Source: Psychrobacillus sp042945595 (lineage in GTDB: Bacteria > Bacillota > Bacilli > Bacillales_A > Planococcaceae). Taken from it: a stretch of 64,000 nt of DNA. The DNA lies in the NCBI RefSeq assembly GCF_042945595.1, contig NZ_CP168493.1, forward strand, positions 2,852,001 to 2,916,000. The letters run 5' to 3'. A program made the translations under genes and the position numbers. Positions 8,150-16,849 of this stretch are shown in pieces (the first letter of the stretch is position 1; every line of letters starts with the position of its first letter). The notes beneath the pieces were generated by a model. That model had not been told where the DNA came from and made no database searches. It saw nothing but the letters and a program-made list of their open reading frames with translations.

Positions 8150-8187
8150 AAACACTTTAACCATGTGATACCATGATTAAAGCGTTT
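8150..8187 (+). terminator. Terminator of the catalase-like gene
   Basis: A near-perfect 16-bp stem (AAACACTTTAACCATG against CATGATTAAAGCGTTT) is followed by CTTGTTTTTT. Confidence 0.85.
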
Positions 8188-8207
8188 CTTGTTTTTTACT
8201 TAATTTA

Positions 8208-8279
8208 TGCCCTCGGCGAGGATCGAACTCACATTACAAGCTTCGGAGGCTTGTGTGTTATCCATTACACTACAAGGGC
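8208..8279 (-). tRNA. tRNA-Arg (anticodon CCG)
   Basis: Minus strand: acceptor GCCCTTG pairs with CGAGGGC plus discriminator A. The anticodon stem is CAAGC/GCTTG with loop CTCCGAA, which gives anticodon CCG (Arg, codon CGG). The T arm is GTGAG-TTCGATC-CTCGC. The length is 72 bases. CCA is not encoded, so it must be added after transcription. Confidence 0.95.
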
Positions 8280-8343
8280 AAGCGACTTATTTATTATACA
8301 AATAGAACGGGCAAAATTCAACCTTTCATTTTGAAGCTTAAAA

Positions 8344-8360
8344 TTTGACCTTCCTTGACC
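8344..8360 (+). promoter_or_regulatory. CtsR operator in front of clpP
   Basis: TTTGACC-TTC-CTTGACC is the reverse of the CtsR heptad consensus (RGTCAAA-NAN-RGTCAAA; here GGTCAAG-GAA-GGTCAAA). It covers the -35 region. CtsR control of clpP on heat stress is well known in Bacillales. Confidence 0.88.
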
Positions 8361-8374
8361 ATAATGTGTATGAT
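8345..8374 (+). promoter_or_regulatory. Sigma-A promoter of clpP
   Basis: TTGACC (8345-8350), 18-bp spacer, TATGAT (8369-8374). The -35 box is embedded in the CtsR site. Confidence 0.75.
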
Positions 8375-8443
8375 AAAGTTACAACTGAGAGAATATTTCT
8401 CAGTAATCAACTTACAATACCACTTTTGAAGGAGGCAATCAGG

Positions 8444-9040
8444 ATGAATTTAATTCCTACAGTTATTGAACAAACAAATCGTGGGGAACGCGCATATGAC
8501 ATTTACTCACGATTACTAAAAGACCGTATTATCATGCTTGGAAGTGCTATTGATGACAACGTTTCAAACTCCATCGTTGCCCAATTATTATTTTTAGAAG
8601 CAGAAGATCCAGAAAAAGATATCTCCATCTATATTAATAGCCCAGGCGGAAGCATCACTTCCGGAATGGCAATCTACGATACAATGCAGTTCATCAAACC
8701 AGATGTACAAACGATCTGTATCGGTATGGCTGCTTCTATGGGTGCATTCTTACTAACAGCTGGAGCAAAAGGAAAACGTTATGCGCTTCCTAATGCAGAA
8801 GTTATGATTCACCAACCACTTGGTGGAGCACAAGGGCAAGCAACAGAAATCGAAATTGCGGCTAAACGTATCTTACACCTACGCGATAAGTTAAATGGCA
8901 TTATGGCGGAACGTACTGGCCAACCTCTAGAAGTCGTTTCAAAAGATACAGACCGTGATAACTTCATGACTGCAGAACGTGCAAAAGAATACGGTTTAAT
9001 CGACCATATCATTAGCCGTAGCGAAATGAAAAAAGCTTAA
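8444..9040 (+). CDS. clpP: ATP-dependent Clp protease proteolytic subunit
   Basis: ClpP is the tetradecameric serine peptidase that degrades proteins fed by ClpC, ClpX or ClpE. The 198-residue protein has the complete catalytic triad: Ser98 in GMAASMG, His123 in MIHQPLGG, and Asp172 in DTDRDNF. The N-terminal MNLIPTVIEQT is the usual ClpP start. GAAGGAGG stands before the ATG at 8444, so an upstream in-frame start at 8345 is rejected. The gene is monocistronic with its own terminator. The CtsR box upstream predicts induction by heat or protein stress. Confidence 0.98.
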   Translation: MNLIPTVIEQTNRGERAYDIYSRLLKDRIIMLGSAIDDNVSNSIVAQLLFLEAEDPEKDISIYINSPGGSITSGMAIYDTMQFIKPDVQTICIGMAASMGAFLLTAGAKGKRYALPNAEVMIHQPLGGAQGQATEIEIAAKRILHLRDKLNGIMAERTGQPLEVVSKDTDRDNFMTAERAKEYGLIDHIISRSEMKKA

Positions 9041-9050
9041 TAAAAATCGT

Positions 9051-9079
9051 ACCCAAGGAAATTTTTAATTTCCTTGGGT
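9051..9079 (+). terminator. clpP terminator
   Basis: A 13-bp perfect stem (ACCCAAGGAAATT against its complement) is followed by ATTTTTTT. Confidence 0.92.
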
Positions 9080-9106
9080 ATTTTTTTGAGAAGGATAGCT
9101 ATTTTT

Positions 9107-9622
9107 GGACCTAGAAAATTGCTACTCACCCCTACATAGCGTGTATAAACACATAAACTGTGGCTATCTCCCCATAAACATCGGCTATAAACCCCTTTAC
9201 AGCCGCTCCAAACTTAATGAGTCGCTATCCGCTCCTACCGAGCGTGTGTAAACACATAAACTGGAGCTATCTCCCTATAAACAACGGCTATACTCCCCTT
9301 AACAGCTGCTCCGAACCTAGAAACTGGCTATCCGCCCCTACCGAGCGTGTATAAGCCCATAAACTGATGCTATCTCCCCATAAACAACTGCTATACTTCC
9401 CTTAATAGCTGCTCCGAACCTAGTAACTGGCAATCCGCCCCTACCGAGCGTGTATAAGCCCATAAACTGATGCTATCTCCCCATAAACAACTGCTATACT
9501 CCCTTTAACAGCTGCTCCGAATCTAGAAACTGGCTATCTGCCCCTACTGAGCGTGTATATGCCCATAAACTGGCGCTTTCTCCCCATAAACAGTGGCTAT
9601 AACCCCCTTAACAGCTGCGTCA
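9107..9622. repeat. 103-bp tandem repeat, five copies, built of 21-bp subunits
   Basis: The landmark CTATCCGCCCC (or variant) begins at about 9122, 9225, 9328, 9431 and 9534, exactly 103 bp apart. Each unit divides into four 21-bp subunits and one of 19 bp, three of which start with GCTAT and one with GCTCC. No gene was found in this 590-bp stretch between clpP and crh. Confidence 0.92.
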
Positions 9623-9636
9623 AACTTCGAAAAAGA

Positions 9637-9682
9637 AAAAAACGCCTTTTCGTCCATAATGATGACGAGTGAGGCGTTTTTT
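9637..9682 (-). terminator. crh terminator
   Basis: Arms AAAAAACGCCT and AGGCGTTTTTT begin right at the crh stop codon; a T-run follows on the minus strand. Confidence 0.85.
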
Positions 9683-9940
9683 CTATTCTTCATTTGTAAT
9701 AAATTTCGCTAGCGCTTCTACCGCTTCTTCTTCATCCGAACCTTCTGCACTTAAGTTTACAGTTATCCCTTTACTTATTGCTAAACTCATAATTCCCATA
9801 ATACTTTTGGCATTTACTTTTTTGTCATCTTTTTCGAGATATACATCTGCAATATAACGATTAGCCTCTTGAACAAATAATGCTGCTTGTCTCGCTTGTA
9901 ATCCTGCTGGTAATTTTACTTCCACATGTTTTTCTGTCAT
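9683..9940 (-). CDS. crh: HPr-like catabolite repression protein Crh
   Basis: Crh is an HPr paralogue that works in carbon catabolite repression. When phosphorylated on Ser46 by HprK it is a corepressor for CcpA. The 85-residue protein has Gln at position 15 (GLQARQ) in place of the HPr active-site His, which marks it as Crh. Ser46 sits in NAKSIMGIMSL. Starting at the ATG at 9940 gives exactly the B. subtilis numbering; an adjacent ATG at 9943 is equally placed behind GGAG. It lies 19 bases after whiA. Position 18 is Gln rather than the usual Pro. Confidence 0.93.
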   Translation of the reverse strand: MTEKHVEVKLPAGLQARQAALFVQEANRYIADVYLEKDDKKVNAKSIMGIMSLAISKGITVNLSAEGSDEEEAVEALAKFITNEE

Positions 9941-9959
9941 CATTCTACGCTCCATTTCA

Positions 9960-10901
9960 CTAAATTGTTTCGCCTCTACGAAGTGCATCTGCAATTTCAT
10001 CTATTTTTCGTAAACGATGATTAATACCTGACTTACTTACGTTCCCTGTCGAAACCATTTCACCTAATTCTTTCAATGTAACATCTTGATATTCAACACG
10101 CAACCTTGCAATTTCTCTTAATTTTTCTGGCAATTGATCTAGACCAACCGAATTTTCGATAAATCGTATATTTTCTACTTGTCTAATAGCCGCACTAATC
10201 GTTTTATTTAGATTCGCCGTTTCACAATTAACGAGACGATTTACACTGTTCCGCATATCTCGTATTATTCGAACATCCTCGAATTTCAATAATGCATAAT
10301 GCGCACCAGCAATGCTTAAGAAGTCCGAAATTTTTTCTGCTTCCTTCAAATAAGCAACAAAGCCTTTTTTACGTTCAATAGTTTTTGCATTTAACTCGAA
10401 TACATTCATCAAGTCTACTAGTGCATCACTATGTGTTTTATATAATGAGTAAATTTCCAAATGATAGGAAGACGTCTCCGGATTATTAACAGAGCCTCCT
10501 GCCAAGAATGCTCCTCTTAAATAAGCACGCTTACAGCAATTCTTTTTCACGAGTTCTTTGGAAATCGAATATTCAAATTGAAAACCCTCATTTAATATTT
10601 TCAAATCCTCTAATAAGCTCTTTGCCCCTTCACGGACACGACAAATATAGACATTATTTTTTTTCAATCTCATTTTTTTTCGAACAAGCAACTCTACTTG
10701 ATATGGATACAAAGATTTTATCAATGTATATAGTCTTCTTGCTATGGCAGCATTCTCTGTTTGGACATCTAAACTAAGCATTTTATTGCTAAATGACAAG
10801 GAACCATTCATCCGAATAAGTGCGGAAAGTTCTGCTTTAGCACAACAAGGTTCTGACGCTTCTTGCGTCATTTCTTTTTTTGTTTCAGAAGCAAACGACA
10901 T
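9960..10901 (-). CDS. whiA: DNA-binding protein WhiA
   Basis: WhiA combines a LAGLIDADG-endonuclease-like fold without endonuclease function (about residues 90-220, with LRGAFLAGGSVNNPE) and a C-terminal helix-turn-helix (about 230-310, with EIARLRVEYQDVTLKELGE and SKSGINHRLRKIDEIA). In Bacillus it influences cell division and chromosome segregation. At 313 residues it has the usual length. Its position between yvcK and crh is the conserved order in Bacillales. An N-terminal CC pair (EPCCAKAEL) is typical. Confidence 0.96.
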   Translation of the reverse strand: MSFASETKKEMTQEASEPCCAKAELSALIRMNGSLSFSNKMLSLDVQTENAAIARRLYTLIKSLYPYQVELLVRKKMRLKKNNVYICRVREGAKSLLEDLKILNEGFQFEYSISKELVKKNCCKRAYLRGAFLAGGSVNNPETSSYHLEIYSLYKTHSDALVDLMNVFELNAKTIERKKGFVAYLKEAEKISDFLSIAGAHYALLKFEDVRIIRDMRNSVNRLVNCETANLNKTISAAIRQVENIRFIENSVGLDQLPEKLREIARLRVEYQDVTLKELGEMVSTGNVSKSGINHRLRKIDEIADALRRGETI

Positions 10902-10958
10902 ATCCGTTTCCCCCTTTCTTGCTAGAGACTGCTAACGATCAGTTTCAAAGAGCTCTCA

Positions 10959-11918
10959 TTAACCTGCATACTCTACTAGCCATTTTGCTACTTTTATGGA
11001 ATCATGGCGAACTGCACCGTCATAAACCACCGAAATATCTTTCTTTATGATTTCTATGTTTAATGTTTCTAAAACTTCAACATCTATTTTGACAGGCGAA
11101 GCTTTTTCTTGTTTGTATAAATATTGCACATTTTCTGGGATTTCTTCCTTACTAATTAAAAGTGTATCGATGAAATTTTCACCTATATGATTTATAAGTG
11201 CTTGAACATGATCAGACGCAGTATAATTACTCGTTTCCCCAGCTTGGGTCATTAAATTACAAATATATACTTTCTTTGCTTTTGAGCTGATTATTGCTTT
11301 TTTTATATCTACTACTAATAAGTTTGGAAGAATGCTTGTATAAAGGCTCCCAGGTCCAATTGCTATTATATCTGCTTCTGCAATGGTTTTAAGTGTTTCT
11401 GGTAACGGTTTCACATCTTCAGGAGTAATAAACACTTTCTTTATTTTCTGACCATACTTCGGAATTTTTGATTCCCCAGTTATTATTGTATTATCCTCGT
11501 ATTGCGCATGAAGTGTTACTATCTGATTTGCAGCTGGAAGTACTTTTCCATGCACTTTTAATACTTGGCTCATTTCCCTAATTGCATTGGCAAAATCACC
11601 CGTAATAGAAGTTAAAGCAGTTAGCATTAAATTCCCTAAAGAATGACCTTCTAATTCAGTAGAATTGGAAAAACGATACTGGAACATTTCCTCCACTAAA
11701 GGCTCGACATCTGAGAGAGCAGCTAAAACATTTCGAACATCACCAGGTGGGGGAATATCATATTCATCTCGTAATCGCCCAGAACTTCCACCATCATCTG
11801 CTACAGTAACAATTGCTGTAATATCGATCGGAAATTTCTTTAAACCACGAAGTAAGGTAGATAATCCTGTACCCCCACCGATTATAACTATTTTTTTCTG
11901 GTGTTGAGTACGACTCAT
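10959..11918 (-). CDS. yvcK: Gluconeogenesis factor / YvcK family morphogenesis protein
   Basis: YvcK is a CofD-like protein that binds UDP-sugars and is needed for growth and normal shape on gluconeogenic carbon sources. The 319-residue protein shows the family's first motif VIIGGGTGLSTLLRGLKKF (residues 11-29). DDGGSSGRLRDEYDIPPPGD and IGPGSLYTSILPNLLV follow. It starts four bases after the rapZ stop and precedes whiA, the conserved rapZ-yvcK-whiA order. No unusual feature was seen. Regulation would follow the shared operon. Confidence 0.95.
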   Translation of the reverse strand: MSRTQHQKKIVIIGGGTGLSTLLRGLKKFPIDITAIVTVADDGGSSGRLRDEYDIPPPGDVRNVLAALSDVEPLVEEMFQYRFSNSTELEGHSLGNLMLTALTSITGDFANAIREMSQVLKVHGKVLPAANQIVTLHAQYEDNTIITGESKIPKYGQKIKKVFITPEDVKPLPETLKTIAEADIIAIGPGSLYTSILPNLLVVDIKKAIISSKAKKVYICNLMTQAGETSNYTASDHVQALINHIGENFIDTLLISKEEIPENVQYLYKQEKASPVKIDVEVLETLNIEIIKKDISVVYDGAVRHDSIKVAKWLVEYAG

Positions 11919-11922
11919 TACT

Positions 11923-12807
11923 TCATTCCTTTCTTATTGTAACATCTCTATGCGTGATAATCGTTTTATCTTCTGCTTTTAATTGTTTTCCAAAGTATTC
12001 AGCAAGGGTTACTGAGCGATGTTGCCCACCAGTACATCCAAATGCAATGACAAGCTGAGTTTTACCTTCCCGTTTATATTGAGGAATCATAAATAAAAAC
12101 AAATCTGTTAACTTTTCGATTAGTGTTTTTGTGTCTACCCATTTTAAAACATAACTAGAAACTTCCTCATCTAATCCCGATTTCAAACGTAATTCCTCTA
12201 TATAGTAAGGATTTGGAAGAAAACGAACATCAAATACTAAATCCGCATCTATCGGAATACCATGTTTAAAACCAAATGACATGACATTAACCGTAAATAC
12301 TTTACTTCCTTTTGCTGAAAATTCATCTTGTATTTTTTCCCGTAATTCACGTGGTTTCATTTTGGAAGTATTATAAATGAATTGTGCTCTTCCCTTTAAA
12401 TCAGACAGTAATTCTCTCTCTTTTTTAATACCATCTAAAGGAAGTCCAGAGTTTGCAAGGGGGTGAGACCTTCTAGTTTCCTTGTATCTTCTCACTAATA
12501 CCTCATCTTCTGCATCCAAAAACAAAACTTTTGGCGTAACAGAAGTTGCTTCTTGCAAATTATTAACCGAATCAGCTAATGAATGAAACATTTCTCCTCC
12601 TCGCAAATCCATTACCGCTGCAATATTGCGAGGCTGTTTATTGGAATCTATCATTAAATTGATAAATGTTCCTAAAAGTTCCGGTGGCAAATTATCGATA
12701 CAATAATAACCAAGGTCTTCAAAGCTTTGAATTGCTACTGTCTTTCCAGCCCCTGACATTCCAGTGATAATCACCACTTCAGTTTCAAGCTTTTGCTGAC
12801 TTTCCAT
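11923..12807 (-). CDS. rapZ: RNase adapter / nucleotide-binding protein RapZ (YvcJ)
   Basis: RapZ-family proteins bind nucleotides and regulate, in enterobacteria, the RNase E decay of the GlmZ small RNA. The Bacillus homologue YvcJ hydrolyses GTP and affects competence. The 294-residue protein has a Walker A motif GMSGAGKT (residues 16-23), FLDAEDEVLVRRYKETRRSHPL and the C-terminal FGCTGGQHRSVTLAE. GGAG lies nine bases before the ATG. It overlaps the end of the nudix gene by 23 bases. The enterobacterial RNA role should not be assumed here. Confidence 0.94.
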   Translation of the reverse strand: MESQQKLETEVVIITGMSGAGKTVAIQSFEDLGYYCIDNLPPELLGTFINLMIDSNKQPRNIAAVMDLRGGEMFHSLADSVNNLQEATSVTPKVLFLDAEDEVLVRRYKETRRSHPLANSGLPLDGIKKERELLSDLKGRAQFIYNTSKMKPRELREKIQDEFSAKGSKVFTVNVMSFGFKHGIPIDADLVFDVRFLPNPYYIEELRLKSGLDEEVSSYVLKWVDTKTLIEKLTDLFLFMIPQYKREGKTQLVIAFGCTGGQHRSVTLAEYFGKQLKAEDKTIITHRDVTIRKE

Positions 12808-13282
12808 TGTTTACTTCTCCCTCCACGGATTGTTGAATCGTTTCTTTTATTAACGCAAAGTCGGGTGTGTATACAAATGTTCCATATTGTATTCCTTGCT
12901 CTCGAATAGCAAATAGCAGATTCGTTCGATCACCTTCAGCCATAGGCAGTAAGTGTAAGTCTTCTGCTGCATGCCATTCTAAAATGCCTTCTTTTGTTTC
13001 TTCAAAAGGGGTTCCTTCTATATCCGTTGCAACAAATGTAAATAGCATCCATTCGTCTATTTGCTTACTATTTTCTTCAATGACCATCGTATAAATTCCC
13101 TTTAAATGAGGATTGATTGGAATTGTATTTGTCTCTTCTGTAAACTCTCGAATTGCAGAGTTCAGTATGGACTCTCCCACTTCCATTTTGCCTCCTGGAG
13201 CAACATACCAGTTTCTTCTAGGCTTTTTCAATAAAAGAACTTGCCCATCTTTGTATACGAGTAAATTTGCGATTCGCTGCAC
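12785..13282 (-). CDS. Nudix hydrolase (YvcI-like, MutT family)
   Basis: This 165-residue protein has a complete nudix box, GGKMEVGESILNSAIREF then TEETN (about residues 31-53), so it should hydrolyse a nucleoside diphosphate linked to another moiety with a divalent metal. The N-terminus IANLLVYKDGQVLLLKKPRR is typical of the 8-oxo-dGTP-like group. It heads the nudix-rapZ-yvcK-whiA-crh cluster, in the position B. subtilis yvcI occupies. The substrate is not deducible from sequence. Confidence 0.9.
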   Translation of the reverse strand: MQRIANLLVYKDGQVLLLKKPRRNWYVAPGGKMEVGESILNSAIREFTEETNTIPINPHLKGIYTMVIEENSKQIDEWMLFTFVATDIEGTPFEETKEGILEWHAAEDLHLLPMAEGDRTNLLFAIREQGIQYGTFVYTPDFALIKETIQQSVEGEVNNGKSAKA

Positions 13283-13345
13283 GAATAATCACTCCAAAAC
13301 TATCTTTACTTATTATTATATATTATACATGAAATTCATAAAAAG

Positions 13346-13380
13346 AGGCTGTTTCATCGATTAAAATCGAGAAACAGCCT
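13346..13380 (-). terminator. trxB terminator
   Basis: A long stem (AGGCTGTTTC plus TCGATT against AATCGA plus GAAACAGCCT) is followed by CTTTTTATG on the minus strand. Confidence 0.85.
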
Positions 13381-13477
13381 GTCCAAATATTTCTTATATA
13401 AAAAGGGGTATTTATATTCCTTAATATACACCTTATTTATTTCAATAAGGTTACAATTGGATTAAAATAACATTAAA

Positions 13478-14428
13478 TTATACATTTGCAACATTTTTAT
13501 CTTTTAAATTTTCAATATAATGCTGTGCAGCTTGAGCGGCAATACTACCGTCTCCTGTTGCAGTAACAATTTGTCGAAGCATTTTTTCTCGTACATCTCC
13601 AGCACCGAAAATTCCAGGTACGGCTGTTTCCATTTTTTCATTCGTAACGATATATCCATTTTCGTTTAAGATGCCTAAGTTCAAGAATGGTTTTGTTAAT
13701 GGCAACATTCCTACGTATACAAAAACTCCGTCCGTTTCGAAATCACTTTCCGATCCATCTACTGTAGAAACTAATGTTACTCCAGCTACTTTTCCGTCTT
13801 TGCCATTAATTTCTTTTAATGTCGTATTCCAAATAAAGTCGATTTTTTCATTGGCAAATGCACGTTCTTGTAAAATCTTTTGAGCACGTAGCGCATCGCG
13901 ACGGTGAACAATCGTTACTTTATCTGCAAACTTTGTCAAAAACACGCCTTCTTCAACAGCAGAATCTCCGCCACCAACAACAACAAGTCTTTTCCCTTTA
14001 AAAAATGCCCCGTCACAAACTGCACAATAACTTACTCCGCGTCCTCCAAGTTCTGTTTCCCCTGGAATACCCATCTTCTTATATTCCGCACCAGATGAAA
14101 TAATTACGGCTAATGCTTTATATTCTTTCCCACTAACTTTTACTGTTTTATATTGCTCGCCATCCACGATTTCCGCAACATCACCGTATGCATACTCGGC
14201 ACCGAATTTCTTTGCATGATCGAACATTTTGGTAGAAAGTTCAGGTCCTAAAATGGTTTCAAAACCTGGATAGTTTTCCACTTCTTCCGTGTTCGCCATT
14301 TGTCCACCAGGAATTCCACGTTCTATCATAAGCGTAGAAAGATTCCCACGAGAAGTATAAACAGCGGCAGTCATACCCGCAGGTCCAGCTCCAATTATAA
14401 TTACATCATAAATTTTTTCTTCAGTCAT
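13478..14428 (-). CDS. trxB: Thioredoxin-disulphide reductase
   Basis: TrxB uses NADPH and FAD to reduce thioredoxin in the cytoplasm. The 316-residue protein has the FAD motif GAGPAG (13-18), the redox pair CAVC (Cys135 and Cys138), the NADPH motif VVGGGDSAVEE, and the C-terminal FAD motif GIFGAGDVREKMLRQIVTA. Length and motif order match low-molecular-weight bacterial TrxB. A terminator follows the gene, which separates it from the nudix-rapZ cluster. The TPR gene lies upstream on the same strand. Confidence 0.97.
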   Translation of the reverse strand: MTEEKIYDVIIIGAGPAGMTAAVYTSRGNLSTLMIERGIPGGQMANTEEVENYPGFETILGPELSTKMFDHAKKFGAEYAYGDVAEIVDGEQYKTVKVSGKEYKALAVIISSGAEYKKMGIPGETELGGRGVSYCAVCDGAFFKGKRLVVVGGGDSAVEEGVFLTKFADKVTIVHRRDALRAQKILQERAFANEKIDFIWNTTLKEINGKDGKVAGVTLVSTVDGSESDFETDGVFVYVGMLPLTKPFLNLGILNENGYIVTNEKMETAVPGIFGAGDVREKMLRQIVTATGDGSIAAQAAQHYIENLKDKNVANV

Positions 14429-14498
14429 TGCTAATTCCCCCTACAATTCTACTCACACTCAATCTATAGGATTTTTATGCCCGCTTCAACTATTTTGC

Positions 14499-16025
14499 TT
14501 ATGCATTAAACAGCGGCAAAAACTGAATTAGTTCATTGACATATTTGGTTAAGGTATTTGTAGTAATCCCATATTGATCCGCATAATACTTTTTCGTCAC
14601 ATTCTTAGAACGAGATGATTCAAACATATATTCTGTTGCAGCAGCTAAAGCTTTTGGGTTTTTAAAGTCATACCCCTTTTCAAGTGCACTTTCTATCAAC
14701 ATAAACCACATTTGAAACAGATAAGTAGCTGATTGCGCAAGTGGTTTATATTTTTCATAAAGTAAATCTGTTGCTGCAATTGCTCGTAAAAAGGCTTTCT
14801 CTGCCACTGATTTTTCATCAAATGAATGTCCTAATGACTGTGCTAAAAACAATTTTTCCATCGTGCTTAGTTCTTCTACAATTATCCATTGAGGATGAGA
14901 AATTATTTCTGATCGATGTTTTGATTTTCCTAACAAATAAAATCCAAAGATTCGTTCACTGACATGTTTGTTTTGGAGCTTCTCCAAAATGAATTCTTTT
15001 TGATGTTCCGTACCTTGATCATTTATTTCCTTCATTTGAGGTAGCCATGGCTCGAATCCTGCTTTTTCTGGATCCAGTTTCAATAACGCTTTCCAAGCAT
15101 TTCGTGCAATTTCTTCATGTCCTGCAAAGTATGCGGAATGAGCTAACCAGAAATAAAATCCTGGATCTCCTTCAAAGCCTTTTCGCTGTAAGCTTCTCAA
15201 CCATTTAAAGGCTTCTTCGTATTTTCCGATTAAGGCAAAAGTTGCACCCATTTTATATCGATGCTCGATAAAATACGGATTAATCTTAGATAGAAAATCC
15301 GTAATTTCTTCTAATTCTTCCGTATTTTTTTCATAATAATGAATAACAGCTAAATTACAAAGGGCATGAATATTCCCTCTGTTTTCACTTAATACTTTAT
15401 GAAGCAATGCTTTTGCTTGTTCTTCTTCTCCAACATAGAAATAAGCAAGTGCCAAGTTATTGTATGCAGCCCAAAAGTCAGGATTATCAATAATCAAAGA
15501 TTCTAGTAATTCTACCGCTTCAGAAAATTTCCCTTGCTCCATTAAACGTCTGGATTTTTCTTGTTGAAAAAGAGCTTCACTAGATGGACTGTCCATTTCC
15601 AAGGATTCTAAATCTTCTTGCTCTGTGAAATCTACAATTTCCATTGCTTCTTCTGTATATTCCCCTCGAATATCCATTTCCACATACATTCTTGCAAATC
15701 GATTGGCATCCATAAAATTTCCTAAATGTGCATTTACTTCTGCAAGAAAAAACACGATTTCTGACTCTTTTGGGTCAATATCATGTGCGCTTCTTAAAAG
15801 TTCATGCGCCCAATCAAAGTTATCTAATTCCATTTGTAAAATGGCATATTGCATTAATATTAATGGATCATCTGGACTCAAATCTGCTGCTCTTTTTAAA
15901 TATTTATGTGCTTTTTCATACTGTTCTTTTTGAAGCTCGTCTAATGCTTTTTTATAGTAGTATTCGCCTGTAGGCAAAAATGAAATAATATTTTCTTTTA
16001 AAACCTTTTTATTTTTTTTATTCAA
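14499..16025 (-). CDS. Large TPR-repeat protein (YvcD-like)
   Basis: This 508-residue cytoplasmic protein has tetratricopeptide repeats through most of its length. Examples are YKKALDELQKEQYEKAHKYL, AAYNNLALAYFYVGEEEQAK and the helix pairs around 20-150 and 175-330. TPR arrays bind other proteins; the partner is unknown. I chose the TTG at 16025 because CGGAGGAT lies seven bases upstream. Extending to an upstream ATG at 16133 would translate a palindromic repeat element. Context (trxB downstream, his operon upstream) matches B. subtilis yvcD. Confidence 0.85.
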   Translation of the reverse strand: MNKKNKKVLKENIISFLPTGEYYYKKALDELQKEQYEKAHKYLKRAADLSPDDPLILMQYAILQMELDNFDWAHELLRSAHDIDPKESEIVFFLAEVNAHLGNFMDANRFARMYVEMDIRGEYTEEAMEIVDFTEQEDLESLEMDSPSSEALFQQEKSRRLMEQGKFSEAVELLESLIIDNPDFWAAYNNLALAYFYVGEEEQAKALLHKVLSENRGNIHALCNLAVIHYYEKNTEELEEITDFLSKINPYFIEHRYKMGATFALIGKYEEAFKWLRSLQRKGFEGDPGFYFWLAHSAYFAGHEEIARNAWKALLKLDPEKAGFEPWLPQMKEINDQGTEHQKEFILEKLQNKHVSERIFGFYLLGKSKHRSEIISHPQWIIVEELSTMEKLFLAQSLGHSFDEKSVAEKAFLRAIAATDLLYEKYKPLAQSATYLFQMWFMLIESALEKGYDFKNPKALAAATEYMFESSRSKNVTKKYYADQYGITTNTLTKYVNELIQFLPLFNA

Positions 16026-16044
16026 GATAATCCTCCGAAAAATA

Positions 16045-16193
16045 ATAAGGGACGTATCACATACGCCTCGGCGTATGTGCGCCCAGATTTTTATCGAGCT
16101 TCCTCGATAAATTCCTTTAAAAATCTGTGGCATCCGCCGGAAGCATTAATCTCATTCAGCCTAAGTGCTGAATGAAGTAATAACGTCCCTTAT
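16045..16193. repeat. Structured 149-bp intergenic element with 11-bp terminal inverted repeats
   Basis: The ends ATAAGGGACGT (16045-16055) and ACGTCCCTTAT (16183-16193) are perfect inverted repeats. Inside are three hairpins: CACATACGCC/GGCGTATGTG (16058-16079), AGATTTTT...AAAAATCT with an inner TTATCGAG/CTCGATAA, and CATTCAGC/GCTGAATG. It ends 20 bases before the TPR start. It looks like a MITE- or REP-like element; no coding capacity. Confidence 0.8.
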
Positions 16194-16225
16194 CAGTATA
16201 TTCTTCAGTATATCATAAACAATTA

Positions 16226-16849
16226 TTATTTATGTGTTTTACTCTCATGTCTTTTTTGTAATACTTGTAAGAGGTCATAGAAGCTCACTTTTTGATTTTG
16301 TAAGAGCACTAACAAGTGGTATATTAGATCCGCTGCTTCCCACTTCAATTCCTCTGCATCATTATTTTTAGAGGCGATAATCACTTCAGCTGACTCTTCT
16401 CCAACCTTTTTACAAATTTTATCTACGCCTTTTTCAAATAAGTAAGTGGTGTATGCCCCTTCTGGCATTTCTTTTTCTCTTTCTTCAATGATATTGATTA
16501 AAGAAGTGATTGTATTGTAACCAACTGTATCATCGAACTTCTCAACTGTTTTATGGAAGCAAGTTTCTTTGCCTGTGTGACATGCTACTCCATTTGGCAA
16601 TACTTCCACCACTAGCGCGTCAGAATCACAATCTTTTCGAATCGAAATGACTTGTTGCGCATGCCCGGAAGTCTCCCCTTTATGCCATAGTTCCTGTCTA
16701 CTTCTACTGAAAAACCAAGTTTCCTTCGTCTCTACCGTTTTTGTATATGCTTCATTATTCATATATGCAAGTGTTAATACCTCTCTTGTAATAGCATGTT
16801 GAACAATAACAGGTATAAGGCCTTTTTCATCAAATTGCAAATTTGTCAT
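16226..16849 (-). CDS. hisI: Bifunctional phosphoribosyl-AMP cyclohydrolase / phosphoribosyl-ATP pyrophosphatase
   Basis: HisIE carries out steps two and three of histidine synthesis. The 207-residue fusion has an N-terminal HisI cyclohydrolase domain (about 1-105), with WHKGETSGHAQQVISIRKDCD and the metal-binding CHTGKETCF. A C-terminal HisE pyrophosphatase domain follows (about 115-205), with KKVGEESAEVIIASKN and EAADLIYHLLVLL. It overlaps hisF by the ATGA tetranucleotide and is last in the operon. Confidence 0.97.
   Translation of the reverse strand: MTNLQFDEKGLIPVIVQHAITREVLTLAYMNNEAYTKTVETKETWFFSRSRQELWHKGETSGHAQQVISIRKDCDSDALVVEVLPNGVACHTGKETCFHKTVEKFDDTVGYNTITSLINIIEEREKEMPEGAYTTYLFEKGVDKICKKVGEESAEVIIASKNNDAEELKWEAADLIYHLLVLLQNQKVSFYDLLQVLQKRHESKTHK

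Noticed and set aside
9107..9622. Possible CRISPR array
   Set aside because: The 103-bp units are contiguous, with no repeat-spacer alternation, and no cas gene is present.
16026..16133. N-terminal extension of the TPR protein
   Set aside because: It reads through the palindromic element; TTG at 16025 has a proper ribosome site.
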